Origin: Gemmatimonadales bacterium
GTDB taxonomy: Bacteria; Gemmatimonadota; Gemmatimonadetes; Gemmatimonadales; GWC2-71-9
Length of the DNA stretch: 23,415 bases
Assembly: GCA_013812695.1 (NCBI GenBank)
Contig: JACCSZ010000178.1
Coordinates: forward strand, 1-23,415
Direction of reading: 5' to 3'
Part shown: positions 1 to 7,615 of the stretch, piece by piece
Numbering within the stretch: position 1 is the stretch's first letter
Layout of the letters: each line of letters opens with the position of its first letter
Made by a program: the position numbers and the translations under genes
The notes under the pieces: generated by a model
What the model was told of the DNA's origin: nothing
What the model saw: only the letters and a program-made list of their open reading frames with translations
Database searches by the model: none

Positions 1-2
1 TC

Positions 3-65
3 ACCGACTTCGTCCATGCTGAGACTCTGACTTTGCAAGCCCCACAACCGAAGCACCAAGGCTAG
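3..65 (+). other. possible 3' tail of an upstream gene
   Basis: One forward frame is open from the window edge to a TAG at 63-65, giving about 20 residues that end QAPQPKHQG. The other two forward frames close earlier. A stop 13 bp before the GT87 start would fit an operon partner upstream, but 20 codons are too few to prove coding. It could equally be leader sequence for the next gene. Confidence 0.2.
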
Positions 66-78
66 GAGTACCACCGCG

Positions 79-1383
79 ATGACCGAGCAGGCCGTGCCCC
101 GGGTGCACCAGCGAGCGAGCGGTCGGAGCGGGTGGCTCCTCGGGCTCATCGTATTCGCGGCGGCGTTGGCATTGATCGTACTTCGGATCACGGCGCTCTC
201 CCGGTGGTCTGGCGTACGACTGAACGCGCCCTGGCTGATGACCGACTTCAAGTCAGCCATCTTCTGCCCTGTCGCTCTGTTCCTGCAGGGAGGGAATCCG
301 TATTCTCGCGAGCAGTATTTGCACTTCTGTCCCGTGCAGGACGTCTTCCCATTATATCTGCCGGCGACCCTGATCCTGCACGCGCCGTTCGGGGTCTTGT
401 CGATCAACGCCGCGGCGGTGGTGTATTTCGTTGCGACCATCGCCCTGAGCGTGTTCATCGTGATGCTGGCTCTGCGGCTGACCTCCGGGGAGGCCACGGT
501 CGGCTCCGTCTTGCTCGGCGCCGGCCTCCTGCTGCTCAGTCGCCCAGGCCAGTGGAATTTGCTCCTGGGTCAGCCGGCCTTGGAGCTCGCGATCGCCACG
601 TACGTCGCCATGTATTGGGCGCGGCGTGCACCACTGCTGAGCGGGCTGGCCGTAGCCGTCACCCTGTACAAGCCGACGTTCGGCGTTCCGCTCGCCGTGC
701 TGATGCTCGTTCGGGGCGATGGGCGAGCCGTCGCGGCCGCCGCGGTGTTTGCCGCGATCTTGAACGTGCCCCCGTTGCTCGTGCTGCTGGGTCGCTCGGG
801 CGGACTCGATCCGTTCATCCAAGAGCTGCTGCGCTCCCAGAGGGCATGGCAGGACGTCGTCAACCCCGCCGCGCTTGTGTGGGGTGTTGACTTGCCCAGC
901 TTGGTGGCCAAAGCGCTGGGCGTCCGGCTCGCACCTGGGGCGTACGTCGCGCTCAGCCTGGCCGTGCTCGGTGCGACAGCGGCGGCACTCCGCTCGCTGC
1001 GGCATACGAAGGAACGCCTAATGGAGCACCTCTCCGCCAGTCTCATCTGCCTGGGAATTCTACTAAGCCTCCATCATCACGGCTACGATCTGGTGCTGCT
1101 GGTCGCCCCGATCGTCGCGGTGGCCACGTCCAGGCTTCCGGCCGGATTTCTCTTGCGCTGGCGGCGACTGACTGTCCTCGGCCTGTTCGCGCTGTTGGGC
1201 GCCAACTATGCCACGACGCTCTCGGTCCTCCAACACCTGACCCACCAGCGAGCTGCCTGGTTGGTGCTGGCGTCGGCCAACGCCATCATCCTGCTCGCGA
1301 TATTCCTGGTCTATGTCGCCGGCTCGATCGGCATCGGCAGGTCACCGTCCGGGCCATCGGAGTCCAGCGCCGTGCTGACGTAG
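79..1383 (+). CDS. GT87-family (DUF2029) polytopic membrane glycosyltransferase
   Basis: The product is a 434-residue, very hydrophobic protein with roughly ten membrane segments, the first at about residues 19-40. The first periplasmic loop carries TDFKSAIF with Asp56, followed by a GGNPY motif at 71-75. This Asp plus G-x-PY layout is typical of GT87 (PimE-like) GT-C enzymes, which use polyprenyl-phosphate sugars outside the inner membrane. A run of Leu/Ala/Val-rich segments follows, with a short non-helical tail after residue 415. TAGGAG at 63-68 serves as a plausible ribosome-binding site for the ATG at 79. The sulfotransferase gene follows after 28 bp on the same strand, so the two are probably co-transcribed. 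Length fits the family. The sugar and acceptor cannot be read from the sequence. A role in decorating or extending the polymer made by the opposite-strand operon is inference. Confidence 0.85.
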   Translation: MTEQAVPRVHQRASGRSGWLLGLIVFAAALALIVLRITALSRWSGVRLNAPWLMTDFKSAIFCPVALFLQGGNPYSREQYLHFCPVQDVFPLYLPATLILHAPFGVLSINAAAVVYFVATIALSVFIVMLALRLTSGEATVGSVLLGAGLLLLSRPGQWNLLLGQPALELAIATYVAMYWARRAPLLSGLAVAVTLYKPTFGVPLAVLMLVRGDGRAVAAAAVFAAILNVPPLLVLLGRSGGLDPFIQELLRSQRAWQDVVNPAALVWGVDLPSLVAKALGVRLAPGAYVALSLAVLGATAAALRSLRHTKERLMEHLSASLICLGILLSLHHHGYDLVLLVAPIVAVATSRLPAGFLLRWRRLTVLGLFALLGANYATTLSVLQHLTHQRAAWLVLASANAIILLAIFLVYVAGSIGIGRSPSGPSESSAVLT

Positions 1384-1411
1384 CCGCCAGTGTTCACCCG
1401 GAGCTGCCCTC

Positions 1412-2020
1412 ATGGTGCCCTCGTCCAAGCCGCTACGACACTTCGTATATCTCCTTCGCGCGCGGTACATGGACAACTTCGCGTTCGTTCACATCAACAA
1501 GACGGGCGGCAGCAGTATCGAGAAGGCTTTGCGGCTCCCGTTCCGCCACCACACGGCGATCGAGCTTCGGGATGCGTTGGGAGAGGCTCGCTGGTGCCGG
1601 CGCTTCAAGTTTGCGTTCGTACGCAACCCGTGGGACAAGGTCGCGTCGCACTACTTCTACCGCGTCAAGACCAACCAAACGGGGCTAGGCGTTGACTCCC
1701 TCGAATTCAATGAGTGGGTGATACGTGCGTACGGCGAGCACGACCCCCGATATTACGACAAGCCGAAAATGTTCATGCCCCAGGTCAACTGGATCGTCGA
1801 CGAGAACCGGCGGTTCATGATCGACTTTCTCGGTCGGTTCGAACAATTGCAGGAGGACTTTCGTCTGATCTGTCGGCAGCTTGGCATCCATGCCGACCTC
1901 CCGCACGAGAAGGCATCAGCTAACCGGGACTACCGTCGCGTCTACACGGCGACCACCACCGATGTGGTGGCGCGCTGGTTCTCGGCCGATATCGCGGCGT
2001 TCGGCTATACTTTCGAATGA
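1412..2020 (+). CDS. Sulfotransferase family protein (Sulfotransfer_2-like)
   Basis: This 202-residue protein has the two PAPS-binding signatures of carbohydrate sulfotransferases. The 5'-phosphosulfate loop is HINKTGGSS at about residues 27-35, and the 3'-phosphate motif is FVRNPWDKVAS at about 69-79. The HxxKTGG form of the loop is characteristic of the Sulfotransfer_2 (chondroitin/heparan 2-O type) branch, unlike the three opposite-strand enzymes, which have GxxxxGT loops. It would transfer sulfate from PAPS to a sugar hydroxyl. The ATG at 1412 has GGAG at 1400-1403 with 8-nt spacing. A later ATG at 1469, just before the first motif, is possible but would remove the leading helix. The protein is soluble with no signal peptide. 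It lies 28 bp after the GT87 gene. It could also act on a small metabolite or lipid-linked sugar, and the substrate is unknown. Confidence 0.88.
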   Translation: MVPSSKPLRHFVYLLRARYMDNFAFVHINKTGGSSIEKALRLPFRHHTAIELRDALGEARWCRRFKFAFVRNPWDKVASHYFYRVKTNQTGLGVDSLEFNEWVIRAYGEHDPRYYDKPKMFMPQVNWIVDENRRFMIDFLGRFEQLQEDFRLICRQLGIHADLPHEKASANRDYRRVYTATTTDVVARWFSADIAAFGYTFE

Positions 2021-2051
2021 TGGCTGGAGCGTGCCACGAGAGCTCGAAAGT
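2009..2051 (+). terminator. inverted repeat spanning the sulfotransferase stop codon
   Basis: ACTTTCGA at 2009-2016 pairs perfectly with TCGAAAGT at 2044-2051. An inner TGGC/GCCA pair lies at 2021-2024 and 2033-2036. It sits at the end of the + strand operon and could help terminate transcription. There is no following T-run, so intrinsic termination is not clear. Confidence 0.25.
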
Positions 2052-2220
2052 CGGTCGCGAGCAATCCATTGCAGCAGTCCGACCGGGTCTTTCACAGCGT
2101 GATATACTTAGACAGTGGTTTCTCTGTTCAAGCTCGGTAGAATCTTCATAACCTGCTGTATTCAAGGGGCATAACTCCTCCTCATCAGCTGGGAACCATC
2201 GCCTGTCAGAGAATAATATA

Positions 2221-2249
2221 TTGACGGTCGCATCCGTCCTCTTCATACT
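2221..2249 (+). promoter_or_regulatory. candidate sigma70-type promoter
   Basis: TTGACG (2221-2226) and CATACT (2244-2249) are separated by 17 bp, matching the consensus boxes at 5/6 and 4/6 positions. Initiation near 2256 would give a leader of about 60 nt ahead of the GTG at 2315. The site lies in an AT-rich patch. It was called by eye only. Confidence 0.4.
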
Positions 2250-2300
2250 CAACGAACCCAAGGGCAGGGACGGGTCGGGAGCGGTTGGGTGTGCAGGGCG

Positions 2301-2306
2301 AGGAGG
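2301..2306 (+). promoter_or_regulatory. ribosome-binding site that sets the start at GTG 2315
   Basis: A perfect AGGAGG lies 8 nt before a GTG at 2315-2317. This supports the GTG over the in-frame TTG at 2285, which would place the Shine-Dalgarno sequence inside the gene. Confidence 0.7.
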
Positions 2307-2314
2307 ATACTTCG

Positions 2315-4561
2315 GTGTCATTCACCTTCAAGCTGTCGCGACGACTGACCGTGAGGCCCTCTTTGGGTATGTACACGCTGTGCTCAGCCCTCATCTTGAG
2401 CACGGCGTGCGCCGAGAGCGACCTGCTGGAGAATACTGACGAGGACGCCGCGACCTGGGATCAGTCGTTCCAAGTCGAGGTGGTGCCCGAGCACGTGTTT
2501 GCCGAAGTCGATCAACCCATTCAGCTGGTCGCTCGCTTACACCTTCCGGCTCGCGCGTCCATGCCGATCGCGGTCGAGTGGACGGCTTCGGGCGGTACGG
2601 TGTCTGCGGATGGCTTGTTCTCCGCGAACAGTTCCGGCAGTTACAAGGTGGTTGGCCGGAGGCCAGGCCGGAAGCACGGTGATACTACAACGGTCGTCGT
2701 GGGCGACACCGTTCCCCATACAGTGGCGCTAATACTCTCACCGGACACCGCCTTGCTCCGCCCGTTGGAGACCCGGCGTTTTACGGCCGAGGGGAAACTC
2801 ACCGACGGCTCGACTGCGCAGATCGGGGCGGTCTGGAGCGCCGACGGCGGTACCATCGACGCGGGCGGCAACTATCTGGCCGGCGCCACTCCCGGCCAAT
2901 ACCATGTCGTCGCGAAGAACGTCAGCGGCACGCTGGCCGACACTGCCCGCGTGGAGATCGCCCCGCCCGTACCGACTCTCGTTGCTCTGGAGCTGACGCC
3001 CACCACCGTAGCGCTCGCGGGTGGCGGCGCACAACCGTTCGCCGTGAAGGGGCGGTTGAGCGATGGAAGCGTCGCGGAGGCCGAAGCAGTGTTCAGCGCG
3101 ACCGGTGGAACCATCACCAGTGCCGGGCTCTTCACGGCAGGCATCGCCCCCGGCCACTACCGCGTTATCGCGACGAGCGGCGCGGGGGCGGCGGACACCT
3201 CCACGGTGACGGTGACAGTGCCCGCCGCCTCGAGTGGCACCGTGATCTATCCCGGAACCGACATCCAGGCGGTGGTTGACGCCCATCCCCCCGGCACCGG
3301 CTTCGTGCTAAAGACCGGGATCCACCGGATGCAGCAGGTCGACCCAAAGGATGGAAACGTGTTCACCGGCGAGCTCGGGACCATCCTGTCAGGCGCTCGC
3401 GAGCTGAACACGTTCGTCAGATCAGGCTCCTACTGGGTGGCCGGTGGCCAGACGCAGCAAGGACGCGACACCGATCCGGTGCATTGCGAGCTCGGGTACG
3501 AAGGCTGTCAATGGCCGGAGGACCTCTTTCTGGATGACCGCTTGCTCCTCCGAGTTACCAGCCAAGCGCAGGTCGGGCCGGGAAAATGGTACTTCGACTA
3601 CGTGGACGACAGAATCTACGTCGGTGACGATCCCTCCGGCCATCGTATTGAAACCAGCGTCTCGGCGTACGCCTTCGGCGGCACTGCCAGTGACGTAACG
3701 CTCCGTCAGCTGGTCATCGAAAAGTACGCCAGCCCGGCACAGGCAGGCGCCGTTCAGGGTGATGCCACCTCCGGCTGGCGGATCGAGGACTGCGAGGTGC
3801 GCCAAAGCCACGGCATAGGCATCCGGATCGGTGACAACTGGCAGGTACGCGGTTGCCGAGTCCACGCCAATGGCCAACTGGGCTTGGCTCGTGGCGGCGC
3901 GGGGTCCCTCATCGAGCGCTGTGAGATTTACGGCAACAAGACCGTGCACTTCAAGACCGGCTTCGCCGGCGGAGCACTCAAATTCTCCAAGAGCAAAGGC
4001 CTGATTTTCCGGAATAACAAGGTGCACGACAACATGGGGAACGGTGTCTGGTTGGACATCGATAACATCGACTACGAGGTGCACGACAACGTCGTTTACG
4101 ATAATGACTCGCAGGGCATCTTCGTGGAAATCAGCTATCGGGGCAAGGTCTACAACAACAAGGTGTACGGCAACGGTTTCGGCCGGAACTCCAGCTGGCT
4201 GTACGGTGCCGGCATCCTGGTCGCGGCCTCCCCCGATGTCGAAATCTACGGCAACGAGGTGATGAACAACGCGAACGGCATCGCCGCCATCCAGCAGAAC
4301 CGCGGAAGCGGGGCCCACGGGCCGCACGAAATCAGCAACCTGTACGTTCACGACAACGTGGTCACCATGTCCGAAGGCAAGAGCGGGCTGGCACAATCCA
4401 TCGGGGACGAGTCCTACTTCAGCAGCCGAAACAACCGCTGGGTACGCAACACGTACACTCTCGGGCGAAACGCGAAATATTTCGCGTGGGCAGGGGCGAC
4501 CATGTCGGAAACCGAGTGGCGCCGCTCGGGGCAAGATGTCGAGGGCACCTTCCGGAGGTGA
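2315..4561 (+). CDS. Secreted Ig-like / right-handed parallel beta-helix protein
   Basis: The 748-residue product starts VSFTFKLSRR. A hydrophobic stretch follows and ends LSTAC, so Cys32 is a possible but non-ideal lipidation site. Three Ig-like (Big/BID-type) repeats follow at about 51-128, 136-214 and 221-301. Each has the pattern W/F-S-A-x-GGT-I-x-x-x-G-x-F/Y. From about 308 to 705 there is a parallel beta-helix rich in NNxVxxNxGxG turns, preceded by an insertion at about 372-450 with Cys391, Cys398 and several Trp/Tyr. This fold is shared by pectate or alginate lyases, C5-epimerases and glycan-binding proteins. No catalytic set can be assigned. It is a paralogue of the next gene along the helix and C-terminus (both end SRNNR...W...G-DV-GTF). 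It probably acts on the cell's own or an external polysaccharide at the cell surface. Confidence 0.85.
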   Translation: MSFTFKLSRRLTVRPSLGMYTLCSALILSTACAESDLLENTDEDAATWDQSFQVEVVPEHVFAEVDQPIQLVARLHLPARASMPIAVEWTASGGTVSADGLFSANSSGSYKVVGRRPGRKHGDTTTVVVGDTVPHTVALILSPDTALLRPLETRRFTAEGKLTDGSTAQIGAVWSADGGTIDAGGNYLAGATPGQYHVVAKNVSGTLADTARVEIAPPVPTLVALELTPTTVALAGGGAQPFAVKGRLSDGSVAEAEAVFSATGGTITSAGLFTAGIAPGHYRVIATSGAGAADTSTVTVTVPAASSGTVIYPGTDIQAVVDAHPPGTGFVLKTGIHRMQQVDPKDGNVFTGELGTILSGARELNTFVRSGSYWVAGGQTQQGRDTDPVHCELGYEGCQWPEDLFLDDRLLLRVTSQAQVGPGKWYFDYVDDRIYVGDDPSGHRIETSVSAYAFGGTASDVTLRQLVIEKYASPAQAGAVQGDATSGWRIEDCEVRQSHGIGIRIGDNWQVRGCRVHANGQLGLARGGAGSLIERCEIYGNKTVHFKTGFAGGALKFSKSKGLIFRNNKVHDNMGNGVWLDIDNIDYEVHDNVVYDNDSQGIFVEISYRGKVYNNKVYGNGFGRNSSWLYGAGILVAASPDVEIYGNEVMNNANGIAAIQQNRGSGAHGPHEISNLYVHDNVVTMSEGKSGLAQSIGDESYFSSRNNRWVRNTYTLGRNAKYFAWAGATMSETEWRRSGQDVEGTFRR

Positions 4562-4569
4562 CCATCGGG

Positions 4570-4584
4570 GCGCTGAGACAGCGC
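4570..4584 (+). terminator. short hairpin after the first beta-helix gene
   Basis: GCGCTG and CAGCGC form a perfect 6-bp stem around a 3-nt AGA loop, 8 nt after the TGA stop. Only TT follows, so strength as an intrinsic terminator is doubtful. Confidence 0.3.
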
Positions 4585-4655
4585 TTGGACGGGCAACACG
4601 CGCAACAGGCTGCATGGTCCGGGTCGGTGGCTTAGGATGACCGGACCACAGCGCA

Positions 4656-4688
4656 AGTGGCACCAAAGATGCCTAGAGTGGTGCCACT
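4656..4688. repeat. 10-bp perfect inverted repeat
   Basis: AGTGGCACCA at 4656-4665 is mirrored by TGGTGCCACT at 4679-4688 across a 13-bp spacer. It lies 24 bp before a TTGACA box. It could be an operator for a dimeric regulator or an RNA hairpin, and no T-run follows. Confidence 0.4.
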
Positions 4689-4864
4689 GAGCGGGACCCG
4701 ATGGGCAATTGCTTGACAAAGGTGGGACGGAACACGAGTTTCCGTCTGTCGCGAGCCGTAGGAAACGAGATGGCGCTCTCCTGGCGTCCATTCCATCGCG
4801 ATCTGGGACTGCACATCCGGCCCCGTCACCAACCCTAAAATACGCTGTTCCGCATGGCACCGGG

Positions 4865-4902
4865 CTTCACTGCCGGGGCCGAGTCGCGACGCGACTTCAC
4901 TG
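4865..4902. repeat. CTTCACTG direct repeats around an odd palindrome
   Basis: CTTCACTG occurs at 4865-4872 and 4895-4902, exactly 30 bp apart. Just before the second copy, and sharing its first two bases, is AGTCGCG-A-CGCGACT (4882-4896), a 7-bp-arm inverted repeat with a single central base. This arrangement in the leader of the second beta-helix gene may be a protein-binding site. Confidence 0.3.
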
Positions 4903-5007
4903 TCGGCCTGCAGCCGTCTCGGCCGTGCCGTATGGCCGCTGCGCGCCAATCGACGCGACGACTCCTGACTACGCCCCCTGGGGCAACCACCGAGAATGAG
5001 GGGACTT

Positions 5008-6306
5008 GTGACCTACACCTTCAAGCTGGCCCGCCGAGCTGCCCTACTCCGCTCGCAGATGGCGGGGGCACCCCGCAGTGCGCTACTGCTCGCGGCTGTT
5101 CTCGCGACCGCCAGTTGCGATCCCGACCGGTCGACCGGACCGGCGAACCCCGGCGCAGATGTCCAACTCGCCGACGCCGTCGAGTCAGGTCCAGGGCTGG
5201 CCGTCGGGGCCAACCTGATTTCTATCGTGCCTACCCAGAGCATTCAGGCAAAGGTCAACAGCTACCCCGCTGGCACGCAATTTCTCATCAAGACAGGCAC
5301 CCACTTCAACCAGCGTATCGTGCCGAAGTCCGGCAACGTATTCATCGGCGAGGCGGGCGCGATTCTCGACGGGAAGAACTCGACGCCCTATGCGTTCGAG
5401 AAGGGGGGCAAGCCATACCCCAACAACGTGCATATCAAAGGCCTGATCATCCAGAATTATGCGTCCCCCGACCAGCATGGGGCGATCATGGCCGGAACCA
5501 GCAAAACCTCGAGTACCTCCGGCTGGATCATCGAGAATTGCGAGATCCGGTACAACGCGCACTCCGGCATCAAGCTCGGCAACAAAATGAAAGTCTTGAA
5601 CAACAATATTCACCACAATAAGCAGATCGGCATCTCCGGCTCGGGCGATTCGGTGCTGGTGGAGGGCAATGAGATCTCGTTCAATAATTACCTCAAGATC
5701 TTTCCCTTCGGTCACGTTCTTGGCGGGGCAAAATTCGTCGACACTCGCGGGCTCGTAGTCCGAAACAACAACGTCCACGACAACCAGGGCAACGGCCTCT
5801 GGATGGACATCGACAACATCTACGCCATGATCGAGAACAACACCGCGACCAACAATTCGGGCGCCGGGATCATGCACGAGATAGGATACGACGCCACGAT
5901 TCGCAACAATACGGCAAAGGGAAATGGATACGCCCGCGATTGGGTCACTGGGGCGGGCATTCTCATCTCCGCCTCGGCGAACGTCACGGTTTACGGAAAC
6001 ACCGTCCTCGACAACAAGCAGGGGATTGTGGGCATCCAACAGTTTCGCACCAAGAACGGGGTCGACTACTCCTATAATCTGAAGAACCTGTACGTGCACA
6101 ACAACACAGTGCGCGTGAAAACGGGCGGGGTGAGCGGCGTCGCGAGCGGCACTGGCACCGCCACCTACACCAGCCGAAACAACCGCTACCAGAGCAACTC
6201 GTACGACCTGGGGTCGGACGCGAAGCCGTATACCTGGATGGGGGGCAAGCGAACCAAATCGGAGTGGCAGAATTACGGAAACGATGTAAGCGGGACTTTT
6301 AACTAG
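5008..6306 (+). CDS. Secreted right-handed parallel beta-helix protein (short paralogue)
   Basis: The product has 432 residues if it starts at the GTG at 5008, preceded by GAGGGG at 4998-5003. An in-frame ATG at 4996 would add four residues. I chose GTG because the protein then begins VTYTFKLARR, aligning residue for residue with the start of the upstream paralogue (VSFTFKLSRR). A hydrophobic stretch ends LATASC (Cys37), an imperfect lipobox. The Ig-like domains of the paralogue are absent, and the beta-helix starts near residue 72 (IVPTQSIQAKVNS). Many NN-x-V/I-x-x-N-x-G-x-G turns run to about residue 395. The end (residues 390-432) matches the paralogue, including the SRNNR and DVSGTF motifs. 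This suggests a surface glycan-processing or glycan-binding protein. Lyase, epimerase or structural roles are all possible. Confidence 0.87.
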   Translation: MTYTFKLARRAALLRSQMAGAPRSALLLAAVLATASCDPDRSTGPANPGADVQLADAVESGPGLAVGANLISIVPTQSIQAKVNSYPAGTQFLIKTGTHFNQRIVPKSGNVFIGEAGAILDGKNSTPYAFEKGGKPYPNNVHIKGLIIQNYASPDQHGAIMAGTSKTSSTSGWIIENCEIRYNAHSGIKLGNKMKVLNNNIHHNKQIGISGSGDSVLVEGNEISFNNYLKIFPFGHVLGGAKFVDTRGLVVRNNNVHDNQGNGLWMDIDNIYAMIENNTATNNSGAGIMHEIGYDATIRNNTAKGNGYARDWVTGAGILISASANVTVYGNTVLDNKQGIVGIQQFRTKNGVDYSYNLKNLYVHNNTVRVKTGGVSGVASGTGTATYTSRNNRYQSNSYDLGSDAKPYTWMGGKRTKSEWQNYGNDVSGTFN

Positions 6307-6328
6307 TCACTGAAGATCGCCATAACGG

Positions 6329-6360
6329 GAGCGGGTCTGCGCCCGGGCGCGGGCTCGCTC
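6329..6360. terminator. long GC-rich hairpin between convergent genes
   Basis: GAGCG at 6329-6333 begins a nearly self-complementary 32-nt segment ending CGCTC at 6360. The arms pair over up to 16 positions, with one mismatch and two G-U pairs. It lies 22 nt after the + strand stop and 18 nt after the end of the - strand operon, so it could terminate both. No T-run is present on either side, so this is a structural call only. Confidence 0.5.
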
Positions 6361-6378
6361 TTCGGCATTCGGAGGGGC

Positions 6379-7614
6379 CTAGGGCTGCCGAACCCTCGCG
6401 CCCGGGTTCGGCCCCGAGCTTGTGAGCGCTTCCTGAAAGGCGAGTTGCAGCTGACTCTCCCAGTGGGCACGATCCAGCAATGGATCGCCCGGTGTCCATC
6501 CGGCGTGCATGAATCGCCCCATGGCTTCTCCGATGCGTCGGGCCGTGACCTCGATATTCCCGGGCGGAATCAGCGCCGCCCGCTCCGGATCGGTCGCGGC
6601 GGCGGCGACGGTCTGAGCCCCGCCGTGGGCCAACACGATCACTGGAACCCCGAGCAATAACGCTTCCGCCAGCGCGATCCCTCCCTCTTCCCTCAGTCCC
6701 GTGAACACGACGGCCGACGCCTCAGCCAGCCAGCCGAAAACCTGCGTGCGCGACACCTGACCTTCGAACACCACCCGGTCGGCAACCTTCAGGCGTCTGG
6801 CCAGTCGACTCAGCCCACTGCGCTGGGTGCCGTCGCCGAGGAAGACCAACCTGACTTCGCGCGGTGCGTACGCCAGGGCCCGAACGGCCAGGCGAGGCCC
6901 CTTGCGGGCCACGAGCGAGCCCACGAAAAGGCAGGGTCCCCCCTGCCCCGACCGCCGAATGGCCGGTACTTCGGTGAAGAAGGCGTGATTGAGCACCCGG
7001 GCGCTCGCGCGGATGGAATCCGGCAACCGTTGTAAGGTGGCGCGGTTCTGCACGATCGGAATAGTCGCGTTGCGCCAGGTCCGCCGAGTCGCCGGCAGAG
7101 CGCTCATCAGGCCCACGGAGATCAGGTCCAGCAGTTCGCCGCACACGCCACGCAGTCCTAGAAGAGGCCACATGCGGAGGGGCGTGACGACGCCTCCGCC
7201 TACGGGTCCCCAGACGCACGGTATACCGTAGGTCGTCGCCGGGGCGGGAAGCCAATAGGTCGAGTATGTAGCGTGAAAGACCAGGTCGAACGGCTTGTCT
7301 CGATGCAGGCGACGTCCTTCCGCATCGGCACGCCGCAGCCATGCGAGATAGAGGAAGAACCATGTGACGCGGTGCAGCTTGGCGGAGGCGGCTCCGATCG
7401 GCTCCGGGATCTCGACAAAATGAGACGCCGATTCACCGAGCGTCACCTCGCGACGCCGGAGACCAGGCCCGTGCTCGGGACCCACCAGCACGACGCAGTC
7501 AGCGAACCTCGAAACCGCCCGGACAAGCCCCCATCCGGCACCCGGCTCCGAACCGCGCTCGGGTTCACAGGCGTAGGCGAAGACCAACACCCGCGGGCGC
7601 CGCTCGGCGTCCAT
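6379..7614 (-). CDS. Glycosyltransferase family 4
   Basis: This 411-residue protein has a two-Rossmann (GT-B) layout. The N-terminal half begins RVLVFAYACEPERGSEPG, with the G-S-E-P-G loop used for acceptor/donor contact in several GT4 groups. The C-terminal half has VGSLVARKGP (Lys238), LVFLGDGTQ at about 256-263, and the retaining-GT E-x7-E motif as E309 to E317 (REEGGIALAEA). It would transfer a sugar from a nucleotide donor at the cytoplasmic membrane face, probably onto the lipid-linked repeat unit. It is the last gene of the - strand operon. Its ATG lies one base after the TGA of the preceding sulfotransferase gene, so translation is probably coupled. A large hairpin lies just past its stop. 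The donor sugar and linkage cannot be predicted. Confidence 0.92.
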   Translation of the reverse strand: MDAERRPRVLVFAYACEPERGSEPGAGWGLVRAVSRFADCVVLVGPEHGPGLRRREVTLGESASHFVEIPEPIGAASAKLHRVTWFFLYLAWLRRADAEGRRLHRDKPFDLVFHATYSTYWLPAPATTYGIPCVWGPVGGGVVTPLRMWPLLGLRGVCGELLDLISVGLMSALPATRRTWRNATIPIVQNRATLQRLPDSIRASARVLNHAFFTEVPAIRRSGQGGPCLFVGSLVARKGPRLAVRALAYAPREVRLVFLGDGTQRSGLSRLARRLKVADRVVFEGQVSRTQVFGWLAEASAVVFTGLREEGGIALAEALLLGVPVIVLAHGGAQTVAAAATDPERAALIPPGNIEVTARRIGEAMGRFMHAGWTPGDPLLDRAHWESQLQLAFQEALTSSGPNPGARVRQP

Positions 7615-7615
7615 A

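Larger units (their letters stand above)
2052..2314 (+). promoter_or_regulatory. AT-richer non-coding region upstream of the first beta-helix gene
   Basis: I see no credible gene here. From about 2095 to 2250 the composition is clearly more AT-rich than the surroundings. It holds a TATACT box at 2103-2108 without a good partner, and a better promoter at 2221-2249 that is listed separately. The change in composition marks this as regulatory sequence for the gene starting at 2315. Confidence 0.5.
4562..5007 (+). promoter_or_regulatory. 446-bp non-coding region between the two beta-helix genes
   Basis: I see no credible gene. The region holds a small hairpin just after the upstream stop (4570-4584), a 10-bp inverted repeat (4656-4688), an isolated TTGACA at 4713-4718 without a convincing -10 box, a TAAAAT at 4836-4841, and a near-palindrome flanked by CTTCACTG direct repeats (4865-4902). 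Its length and these elements suggest that the second beta-helix gene has its own control region. Confidence 0.4.

Noticed and set aside
2315..2420. Twin-arginine (Tat) export of the first beta-helix protein (SRRLTV)
   Set aside because: Only the RR pair and preceding Ser fit the consensus. The following residues lack the usual Phe-Leu-Lys, and the paralogue has ARRAAL. Sec-dependent export is more likely.
3422..4666. 414-codon open frame antisense to the first beta-helix gene
   Set aside because: Val/Asp-rich composition mirrors the Asn/Gly/Val codons of the real gene. No recognisable domain or start signal.
5185..6099. 304-codon open frame antisense to the second beta-helix gene
   Set aside because: Same kind of mirror of the repetitive beta-helix codons, with no independent features.
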